A program made the translations under genes and the position numbers. A stretch of 17,308 bases of DNA, from NCBI GenBank assembly GCA_934408705.1, contig CAKRVL010000056.1, positions 1 to 17,308 on the forward strand, given 5' to 3'. Below, piece after piece: positions 1 through 6,400 of the stretch; the first letter of the stretch is position 1; the number at the start of each line of letters is the position of its first letter. The notes below the pieces were generated by a model. That model was given only the letters and a program-made list of their open reading frames with translations. It ran no database searches and had not been told where the DNA came from. Source of the DNA: an uncultured Blautia sp. Lineage in GTDB: Bacteria > Bacillota > Clostridia > Lachnospirales > Lachnospiraceae.

Positions 1-176
1 AGAAGCAGATCCGAAGCTGACAGCAGTTGTAAGCGGAACAATCGGAGACGATAAAGTAACCTACAGTCTGAGCAGGGAAGCAGGAGAAAATGTTGGTAAC
101 TATGCGATCACAGCAAGCGGTGAAGAAAAGCAGGGTAACTACACAGTAACTTATATTCAGGGAACCCTGACGATCA
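1..176 (+). repeat. MBG coding repeat, copy 1
   Basis: This stretch is repeated at 469-644, an offset of 468 bp (156 codons, in frame). The first 150 bases differ at one position only (base 89 A versus 557 G, Asn to Asp); divergence increases after base 150. Near-identity at the DNA level points to a recent duplication or gene conversion. The left boundary is cut by the window edge. Confidence 0.95.
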
Positions 177-3100
177 CCAAAAAAGGCACCCTGACTGTAA
201 CGGGAACCTCTTATAATAACGAATACGATGCAAATGTACATGGAACAGCTGCATCAGTAAATGTAACAGAGGGAACAAAGGTTTCCTATAAAGTCGGAGA
301 AGACGGTGAGTGGACAGAAGAAGTACCGACGATCAAGGATGTGGGAAGCAAGGAAGTTACAGTAAAGGCAGAAAACCCGAATTATGAGACTGCAGAAGGT
401 AGATATACACTGACAGTAACCCCGAAGGCCGTGACAGTAACAGCAGAGAATAAGAGTAAGGTCTATGGAGAAGCAGATCCGAAGCTGACAGCAGTTGTAA
501 GCGGAACAATCGGAGACGATAAAGTAACCTACAGTCTGAGCAGGGAAGCAGGAGAAGATGTTGGTAACTATGCGATCACAGCAAGCGGTGAAGAAAAGCA
601 GGGTAACTACACAGTAACCTATAATCCGGGAACCCTGACAATCATTGCTAAAAATATTGGTGATGATAAGAATGCAGAAGTGAACAGTCCTGTAGATGTA
701 ACATATAACGGCTTAGAACAGAAGTGGAAGCCGATAGTGAAAGACAAGAAAACAGGAAAAGTCCTTGTAAAAGACAGAGACTACACCGTAAGTTATGATG
801 GAGATGTAGTAAATGTAACCAAACCTGGAATTCAGGTGACTATTACCGGAATAGAAAATTATAGTGGAAGTGTAGAAAGAAGCTATAAGATTTTACCGAA
901 GGAAGTAATAGTAATTACAGAGAATGGCAATAAAGTTTACGATACAAAACCACTTACAGCACCAGGTACTATGACAGGTCTTGTAAACGATGAAACAGCA
1001 GGTTTTGTAATCACCGGATCCCAGACACTTGTTGGAGCTAGTGCCAACACATATGAAATCACTTGGAAATCAGAAGAGGAAGCAGTAGCTCTGTCATTAG
1101 ACGATGAGTTGATTCCTTACACTGCTAAAGAGAGCAACTATGTAGTTAATGAGGCAATTGGTACTTTAACTGTAACAGATGGAACAGAGGAAGAACCAAT
1201 AGATCCAAACTTAGTAGTGAAGAAGAATGATGCACAGGATGATGGATATGAGTATAAGCTGGGTGAAACAGTAAGCTTTACGATTAGTGCAACAAATATC
1301 TATGCTGAAGCCAAAGATGTAACTATTACTGAATTAGACGGCGTTATAATTGAAGGTTCAGACGCAGGTGCTCCAAATGTATTGATTAAGAAGGATGTTG
1401 CTCCAGGAGAAACAGTTACAGCAACCGCAACATACATCATTACAGAAAGAGATATTGCAGAAGGATTTTTCAGAAATACAGTAAAAGTTTCATTCGATGG
1501 AGAAAAACAATATGAGAATGAAAAGACTGTAGAAGTAGAAGACGCTGAAAGAAAGTATACACTGACAAAGACGTTTGGTCCAAGTACACATGAAAACGGT
1601 ATGTTCAAGGCTGGAGAAACCATTCACTATACTATTACCGTTAAAAATACTGGAAACCAGACACTGAATCAGGTGGAAATTACAGATACCCTTAATGCAG
1701 CTGGAATCATTTCCAATATCCAGGGTGCTGCCTACAAACAGGATGGCAAAGTAACTGTATTTACCATTCCGACACTGGAAGCACTTGGAGCAGATGTGGT
1801 GATCACATACGATTATGTGATACAGGATGCCGACAAGGGTAACAAGATCAGTAACGCAGCAGTTGGTTCTGAAGCAGATCCAGACAAACCAGATGAAAAG
1901 AAGCCACAGGATGATACAGAAGTGACTGTTGAAAATCCACAGCTTCAGGTTCAGAAAAATGTTGTATCTATTGTAGCAGCAGATGGAACAGTGAAAGATC
2001 CGGCAGGAAAAGCTGATCAGAACGATATCATTACTTACAGTGTAACTGTAAAGAACACTGGTAATGTGAAACTTCTTGGTACAAAGATAACCGACAGTCT
2101 GGAAGGAATTCAGTTGGCAGAGGGACAGAGCTTTGAGATCGGAGATCTCGAAGTAGGTGCAGAGAAGACTGTTACTTACACTTATGTAGTAAAAGCAACA
2201 GATCTTGGAAAGACCATCCTCAATATTGCAACAGCAACGGCAAACGTACCGGAAAATCCGGAAGACGCACCGAAGCCTGAGAATAAAGATGAGAAGAAGG
2301 TTGAAACTGAAGATCCTGCAAATTGCAGCATTATCGTTACTAAGAAGCTTACAAACATTAATGGCGAACTCCTTGCACTTAAGAGCGCGCAGTTCAATGT
2401 AGCACTATTTACAGACGAAGCTATGACACAGCGCATAGGAGATGTGAAGACAATAGCTTTTGGTGAAAACCAGGGAACCGCGACAGTTACATTTGAAAAC
2501 CTGAAGCGTGGTATCTACTATGTAGCAGAAACCGATGCAGAAGGTAAAGTAGTGGAAAATGGCCAGTACAATGACGGCTCATATATAGCTGTTTACCAGG
2601 CCGGAAACAAGGTGGAAATTACAGAAAATGGAACAGCTGCAGCATTTGAATTCAGCAACCAGTTTGTAATTCTTCCTGGTGAATACTATATTGTTAAGAA
2701 AATCAATATTACCAAAAATGTCTTTACAAAAGATGGTGAAGAACTTGATTCTGACGAAACCTTCTATGCCGGAATCTTCAAGGATGCAGAGTATACACAG
2801 TTGGCTGATAATGTAAGCCAGAATATCGTACCTCTTGCATTGAATGGCAAAGCAAGCGTTTCCCAGACTGTAGAAGTAACCGTACCAGTAGGCGGAGAAG
2901 AAGTAACCCTGTATATCGCAGAGGTTAATAAAGATGGCGTACCGGTTGATCAGGATGAAGATTTTGCATACACATCTGAGGTTGAAAATGCAGTGGTTAC
3001 ACTTTCTGAAACCTCTGAAGATGCAGAGACTGTGATTGACAATACATCCACAAAAGATGAGCCGACCATTACTCCGGAACCTACAGAACCATTGAAAGAG

Positions 3101-3259
3101 CCTGAGACACCACAGGAGCCAGACACCACAGGAACCCAGAAAAAGGGTGTTAAGACTGGTGACGATACTCCAATCGGTCAGTTCGGATTCCTGCTCATGT
3201 GTTCAGTGGCATGTGTAACACTGATTATCGGAAAACGTAAGAAAGAAAAACGTTCCTGA
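2..3259 (+). CDS. Sortase-anchored MBG/DUF11 repeat surface protein, 3' part (5' end outside window)
   Basis: The frame is open from base 2, so this is the C-terminal ~1,085 residues of a larger protein; the GTG at 341 is internal. MBG-type beta domains (VYGEADPKL...GNYAITASG pattern) lie at about 2-180 and 440-650, with a related module between them. Two more MBG-like modules follow (about 660-900 and 901-1180). Next come three DUF11-like modules (about 1200-1550, 1550-1930, 1940-2310) with YTITVKNTGN-type motifs. Two pilin/Cna-B-like modules (about 2320-2680 and 2695-3050) precede a Pro/Glu/Thr-rich wall spacer. The C-terminus has a sorting signal: VKTGD (3149-3163), a hydrophobic segment, then a KRKKEKRS tail. 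The motif is a variant of LPXTG. The protein is therefore expected to be exported and covalently anchored to peptidoglycan as a stalk or adhesin. Ligand unknown. Module boundaries are by eye. Confidence 0.88.
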   Translation, partial: EADPKLTAVVSGTIGDDKVTYSLSREAGENVGNYAITASGEEKQGNYTVTYIQGTLTITKKGTLTVTGTSYNNEYDANVHGTAASVNVTEGTKVSYKVGEDGEWTEEVPTIKDVGSKEVTVKAENPNYETAEGRYTLTVTPKAVTVTAENKSKVYGEADPKLTAVVSGTIGDDKVTYSLSREAGEDVGNYAITASGEEKQGNYTVTYNPGTLTIIAKNIGDDKNAEVNSPVDVTYNGLEQKWKPIVKDKKTGKVLVKDRDYTVSYDGDVVNVTKPGIQVTITGIENYSGSVERSYKILPKEVIVITENGNKVYDTKPLTAPGTMTGLVNDETAGFVITGSQTLVGASANTYEITWKSEEEAVALSLDDELIPYTAKESNYVVNEAIGTLTVTDGTEEEPIDPNLVVKKNDAQDDGYEYKLGETVSFTISATNIYAEAKDVTITELDGVIIEGSDAGAPNVLIKKDVAPGETVTATATYIITERDIAEGFFRNTVKVSFDGEKQYENEKTVEVEDAERKYTLTKTFGPSTHENGMFKAGETIHYTITVKNTGNQTLNQVEITDTLNAAGIISNIQGAAYKQDGKVTVFTIPTLEALGADVVITYDYVIQDADKGNKISNAAVGSEADPDKPDEKKPQDDTEVTVENPQLQVQKNVVSIVAADGTVKDPAGKADQNDIITYSVTVKNTGNVKLLGTKITDSLEGIQLAEGQSFEIGDLEVGAEKTVTYTYVVKATDLGKTILNIATATANVPENPEDAPKPENKDEKKVETEDPANCSIIVTKKLTNINGELLALKSAQFNVALFTDEAMTQRIGDVKTIAFGENQGTATVTFENLKRGIYYVAETDAEGKVVENGQYNDGSYIAVYQAGNKVEITENGTAAAFEFSNQFVILPGEYYIVKKINITKNVFTKDGEELDSDETFYAGIFKDAEYTQLADNVSQNIVPLALNGKASVSQTVEVTVPVGGEEVTLYIAEVNKDGVPVDQDEDFAYTSEVENAVVTLSETSEDAETVIDNTSTKDEPTITPEPTEPLKEPETPQEPDTTGTQKKGVKTGDDTPIGQFGFLLMCSVACVTLIIGKRKKEKRS
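469..644 (+). repeat. MBG coding repeat, copy 2
   Basis: Second copy of the repeat at 1-176. The 3' end diverges (for example Ile-Gln in copy 1 against Asn-Pro in copy 2 just before the shared GTLTI), and this copy leads into non-repeated modules, so it is probably the last member of an array that extends upstream of the window. Confidence 0.95.
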
Positions 3260-3294
3260 AGATAATTAGCAATTAAGTAATCAAAAACAGATAG

Positions 3295-3350
3295 ATCCCA
3301 AATCAGGGAGGGTGTGATCATTTGGTCACACCCTCCCTGGCGTTTGGGGT
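3295..3350. terminator. Long hairpin terminator after the surface protein gene
   Basis: A perfect 14-bp stem (3304-3317 with 3326-3339, CAGGGAGGGTGTGA type) encloses an 8-nt loop. It is extended by an outer stem, CCCAAA at 3297-3302 with TTTGGG at 3343-3348. It lies 45 bp after the stop codon at 3259. There is no clean U-tract on the plus strand, so termination efficiency is uncertain. It sits between convergent genes and could act in both directions. Confidence 0.75.
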
Positions 3351-3380
3351 ATTATAGTCAAGGCTTTTGATTTCCTCCTT

Positions 3381-3500
3381 TGATACCAGATTGCTACGTG
3401 CTTTGCACTTCCGCAATCTTCAAAAACATTCGTAATCCGCTCATTTTTCTTCGAAAAATGGCTACTTACTCATGTTTTTGACCTTTTGACCCTGGTATCA
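3381..3500. repeat. Nested inverted-repeat element abutting the flavodiiron gene stop codon
   Basis: Four nested or adjacent complementary pairs fill 120 bp: TGATACCAG (3381-3389) with CTGGTATCA (3492-3500); AGATTGC (3388-3394) with GCAATCT (3413-3419), which encloses GTGC/GCAC; TCAAAAACAT (3420-3429) with ATGTTTTTGA (3472-3481); and CATTTTT (3442-3448) with AAAAATG (3454-3460). The result is a closing stem with two stem-loop arms. The outer right arm contains the TGA stop codon of the minus-strand gene (3498-3500). It may be a MITE-like or REP-like repeat, a structured mRNA 3' end, or both; no protein is encoded. Confidence 0.7.
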
Positions 3501-5288
3501 TCCGATTGGTTCAAAATCCGCAGCGCCATGCTTGCACAGCGGGCAGATGAAGTCCTCGGGAAGCTCGTCACCCTCATAGATGTATCCGCAGACTTTGCAG
3601 ACGAACCCCTTTTTGCCCTCTGTTTCAGGCTTTGGTTTCACGTTTTTCTGATAAAAGGTGTAAGTCATGGTGTCAAGATCATTCATAACACGGGCCTCGG
3701 TTACACTGCAGATAAACATACCATGAGTGCCAAGATCTACATATTGCTCCACCTTCAGAGACATAAAGGCATTAATATATTTGTCCAGGAATACCAGACC
3801 ATTGTCAGAACGGTAAACCTTCTGGCCTGCAAATTTATCCACGCTGCGGCCTGTCTGGAAACCAAACTGCTGAAATACGGAGAAAGGTGCATCCACGGAC
3901 AGGCAGTTTACATTAAGAATGCCGGTCTGCTTGATTACATGGTGGGAATAGTTTGCCTTGTTGATATTTACTGCGATACGGTTTGGAGTGTCTGTGAGCT
4001 GGGTAACAGTGTTGACAATCAGTCCATTGTCTTTTTTGCCGTCATTGGAGGTAACTACATAAAGACCATATCCGATCCGGAAAAGAGCAGTCATGTCATT
4101 CTTATTTGCCAGCTCATCACTCTGGGCAATATACTCTTTGCAGAGCTCGTCCGTCATACGTTCCAGCTGATCCTTGTTTTCCTGATTTACAGCAGAAAGG
4201 ATCTTTACGGTAGTGTCCAGCCAGTTGAGCTTCTTGCAGCCGGAAAGCATTTCCTTCATAACCTTTGCTGCCAGAGGTGCCCAGGAGCCATTTTCGATAA
4301 TGCCTACTGTGCGGTTCTGGAAATTGTGCTCTACCAGGCGGGTGATATAATCATGCATAAACGGATAAATGCTTGCGTTATAGGTTGTGGTAGCCAGAAC
4401 CAGCTTACTGTAGCGGAACGCATCAGATAAAGCCTGAGACATATCATCTCTTGCCAGGTCGTAGACAACAACCTTAGGGCAGCCTTTGCTGCGAAGCTTA
4501 TCAGCCAGCATTTCCACGGCTGTTTTTGTGTGACCATATACAGAGGTGTAAGCAATCACGATTCCTTCGGCTTCCGGTGTATAAGAAGACCAGGTGTCAT
4601 AAAGTCCGATGTAATGTCCAAGGTTTTCAGTAAGAACCGGACCATGAAGAGGGCAGATAATCTGAATATCCAGTCCTGCGGCAACCTTCAGGAGCTTCTG
4701 AACCTGTGCGCCATATTTTCCAACGATTCCAATGAAATATCTACGTGCTTCGTCATCCCAGTCTTCTTCTATATCCAGTGCACCAAATTTTCCGAAACCG
4801 TCTGCGGAGAAAAGTACCTTATCTGTGCTGTCATAGGTTACCATAACCTCCGGCCAATGTACCATTGGGGCAAAAACAAAGGTCAGGTTGTGATTTCCAA
4901 GGCTAAGAGTACCGCCATTGGTTACTTCAAGTTTCTGTCCTTCAAGGTCAAGATCAAAGAAATTGCGGATCATGCTGAAGGTTTTTGCGTTTGCGACAAC
5001 TGTTGTATCCGGATACACCTTCAGGAAATTTGCTACATTGGCAGCGTGATCTGGCTCCATGTGCTGCACGATCAGATAATCTGGTTTACGTCCTTCCAGA
5101 ATGCGGTCTACGTTATCCAGCCATTCGTGGGTAAAATTAGCGTCTACAGTATCCATAACAGCGATTTTTTCATCCAGGATAACATAGGAATTATAAGCCA
5201 TGCCATTTGGAACTTTATACTGACCTTCAAAAAGGTCGATCTGATGATCGTTTACGCCTACATATTTGATGGTATCTGTGATTTTCAT
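3498..5288 (-). CDS. Flavodiiron protein fused to flavin reductase and rubredoxin domains
   Basis: 596 aa. Predicted cytoplasmic reductase of O2 (to water) and/or NO (to N2O). Residues 1-240 are a metallo-beta-lactamase-like diiron domain with the ligand pattern H76-x-E78-x-D80-H81, H144, D163 and H215. Residues about 243-390 are flavodoxin-like, with an FMN phosphate loop YTSVYGHT near 247-254. Residues about 400-550 resemble an FMN-binding split-barrel flavin reductase. Residues 563-596 are a rubredoxin with Cys 564, 567, 582 and 585. Only 14 residues separate the two CxxC motifs, a short rubrerythrin-type spacing rather than the ~29 of classical rubredoxin. Start: ATG at 5286-5288 is preceded by AGGAG at 5300-5304; the in-frame ATG at 5336 lacks this support. 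It is divergent from a Crp/Fnr regulator, which may control it. Fusion of both electron-transfer modules suggests self-contained reduction from NAD(P)H, which is inferred. Confidence 0.93.
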   Translation of the reverse strand: MKITDTIKYVGVNDHQIDLFEGQYKVPNGMAYNSYVILDEKIAVMDTVDANFTHEWLDNVDRILEGRKPDYLIVQHMEPDHAANVANFLKVYPDTTVVANAKTFSMIRNFFDLDLEGQKLEVTNGGTLSLGNHNLTFVFAPMVHWPEVMVTYDSTDKVLFSADGFGKFGALDIEEDWDDEARRYFIGIVGKYGAQVQKLLKVAAGLDIQIICPLHGPVLTENLGHYIGLYDTWSSYTPEAEGIVIAYTSVYGHTKTAVEMLADKLRSKGCPKVVVYDLARDDMSQALSDAFRYSKLVLATTTYNASIYPFMHDYITRLVEHNFQNRTVGIIENGSWAPLAAKVMKEMLSGCKKLNWLDTTVKILSAVNQENKDQLERMTDELCKEYIAQSDELANKNDMTALFRIGYGLYVVTSNDGKKDNGLIVNTVTQLTDTPNRIAVNINKANYSHHVIKQTGILNVNCLSVDAPFSVFQQFGFQTGRSVDKFAGQKVYRSDNGLVFLDKYINAFMSLKVEQYVDLGTHGMFICSVTEARVMNDLDTMTYTFYQKNVKPKPETEGKKGFVCKVCGYIYEGDELPEDFICPLCKHGAADFEPIG

Positions 5289-5316
5289 ATGATTTTCGTC
5301 TCCTTTTTTGTGGGTG

Positions 5317-5353
5317 CTAGAGCCTTTTTCAAACACGCTCTAGAGCGTGTTTG
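5317..5353 (-). promoter_or_regulatory. Leader palindrome with two mutually exclusive hairpins
   Basis: A perfect 24-bp palindrome lies at 5330-5353 (arms CAAACACGCTCT and AGAGCGTGTTTG), between the flavodiiron start codon and its likely promoter. In the transcript it would fold on itself. Its inner GCTCTAG (5337-5343) can instead pair with CTAGAGC (5317-5323), so the two hairpins compete. The second lies 12 nt upstream of the AGGAG. It could be a DNA operator, an mRNA stability element or a translation switch. Confidence 0.5.
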
Positions 5354-5379
5354 CGAAACGCCTGACATATTATTTCCTT

Positions 5380-5409
5380 AATATGGTTATAGTATAACCA
5401 AAGTGTAAA
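5380..5409 (-). promoter_or_regulatory. Candidate flavodiiron promoter with embedded palindromic operator
   Basis: Read on the minus strand, TTTACA (5404-5409) and CATATT (5380-5385) are separated by 18 bp. The spacer is almost filled by the perfect 17-bp palindrome TGGTTATAGTATAACCA (5384-5400). A palindrome in the promoter spacer is a classical repressor or dimeric-regulator position. It does not match the FNR consensus TTGAT-N4-ATCAA. Confidence 0.45.
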
Positions 5410-5419
5410 ATAAAATCTG

Positions 5420-5447
5420 TTGCAAATACAACAAAAAGGTGTATTCT
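5420..5447 (+). promoter_or_regulatory. Candidate promoter of the Crp/Fnr regulator gene
   Basis: TTGCAA (5420-5425), a 16-bp spacer, then TATTCT (5442-5447), about 36 bp before the start codon. The -35 region lies in a GTTG-N6-CAAC inverted repeat (5419-5432) that could be an autoregulatory site. Confidence 0.45.
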
Positions 5448-5482
5448 ATAAATAAAAAGAACTGAAAATGGAGGGAAATACA

Positions 5483-6127
5483 ATGACTCCGGTTACACTT
5501 TTTTCTTACATAACCCCAGAGGAGCAGGAACGTATGCGCGTCTGTTTTGATATGCGCGAGGTTGTTTATCGGAACAATGAGGTTATTATGGAATATTCCA
5601 GCTCTATGAAAAAAATCGGACTGATTCTGGAGGGGCAGGCGGCTCTTTATTGTTGCGATGAGGATGGAAACCAATATATGCTGGATGAGCTGAAACAGGA
5701 CAGTGTTTTTGGTGAACCCTTCCTTTTGCCGGAGGAAGCCCAGCATTATTATGTCTGTGCCAAATCAAAGACAAGAGTGCTGTTTATAGCTTATGAGCAT
5801 GTGATCAAGCGCTGTGAAAACGCCTGCCGCTTCCACAGTCAGCTGGTGAGCAATCTGCTGCAGATGATCGCAATGCGCGCCAGCCAGCAGGCCAGCCGGA
5901 TCTATGTGCTCTCACGGAACAGCACACGTAAGAAAATTATGGCATACTTAAATTCTGTTGCAGCAAAGAAGCAGAGCAGCAGCTTTACTTTACCCATGTC
6001 ATACACAACCCTGGCGGAATATCTCAGTGTAGACCGCAGTGCTATGATGCGGGAATTAAAGAGCCTGGTGGATGAAGGAATAATAAAAAGAGATGGGAAG
6101 AAATTGAAAATTCTGGATGGTGAATAA
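5483..6127 (+). CDS. Crp/Fnr family transcriptional regulator
   Basis: 214 aa. The N-terminal half (about 10-110) fits a cyclic-nucleotide-binding-like beta-barrel, and the C-terminal part (about 150-210) is a winged helix-turn-helix of the Crp type, with the recognition segment near YTTLAEYLSVDRSAMMREL (174-192). There is no N-terminal four-cysteine cluster as in FNR; the cysteines (21, 57, 58, 92, 111, 115) are scattered, so the sensed signal cannot be read from sequence. Start: ATG at 5483 follows GGAGGG (5470-5475) by 7 nt; the ATG at 5468 overlaps that site and is unlikely. Divergence from a flavodiiron protein suggests a role in O2/NO stress (inference). No GC-rich terminator is seen after it. 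Confidence 0.88.
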   Translation: MTPVTLFSYITPEEQERMRVCFDMREVVYRNNEVIMEYSSSMKKIGLILEGQAALYCCDEDGNQYMLDELKQDSVFGEPFLLPEEAQHYYVCAKSKTRVLFIAYEHVIKRCENACRFHSQLVSNLLQMIAMRASQQASRIYVLSRNSTRKKIMAYLNSVAAKKQSSSFTLPMSYTTLAEYLSVDRSAMMRELKSLVDEGIIKRDGKKLKILDGE

Positions 6128-6159
6128 AGAGGGTTTATAGTTATTTAATATTTAACTGA

Positions 6160-6189
6160 TTGACGTAACCTGTGCCTGGGAGTTATACT
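6160..6189 (+). promoter_or_regulatory. Candidate orphan promoter downstream of the Crp/Fnr gene
   Basis: TTGACG (6160-6165) and TATACT (6184-6189) are 18 bp apart. A perfect 12-bp palindrome TCAGATATCTGA (6197-6208) begins 7 bp after the -10 box, near the expected transcription start. No credible ORF starts before 6401, so it would add a long leader to the next gene or make a short RNA. Confidence 0.4.
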
Positions 6190-6305
6190 AAGTTAATCAG
6201 ATATCTGAAAATCGTTTGGAATTTCAATTAAAAATCTAAGTATGATCAATGTGGTCGGTTCGACCGGGCAACTCAATTTGAACAACATAAATAGGAATAA
6301 AATGC

Positions 6306-6334
6306 TTGTATTAGAATTATTTTAAAGGTATAAT
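6306..6334 (+). promoter_or_regulatory. Promoter of the Rpn-like gene
   Basis: TTGTAT (6306-6311), a 17-bp spacer, and a perfect TATAAT (6329-6334), 66 bp before the start codon. Close to sigma-A consensus. Confidence 0.7.
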
Positions 6335-6400
6335 AAAAATATAAAATATATACCGATAAGAAATGCTGATGAGCAAGTGTAGTGTTCCGGAAAGGAGCTT

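Noticed and set aside
3486..4430. 314-codon plus-strand ORF opposite the flavodiiron gene
   Set aside because: Antisense shadow: the minus-strand frame shows complete conserved domains, while this frame has no recognisable motif and no ribosome binding site.
4530..5381. 283-codon plus-strand ORF opposite the flavodiiron N-terminus
   Set aside because: Same reason; it is antisense to the diiron-ligand region and lacks any family signature.
5419..5432. GTTG-N6-CAAC as an FNR box
   Set aside because: The spacing differs from TTGAT-N4-ATCAA (N8 between TTG and CAA); kept only as a possible site of unknown specificity.
6242..6325. Possible 27-codon ORF starting ATGATCAATGTG
   Set aside because: No Shine-Dalgarno sequence upstream, no recognisable motif, and it overlaps the -35 box and spacer of the promoter at 6306-6334.
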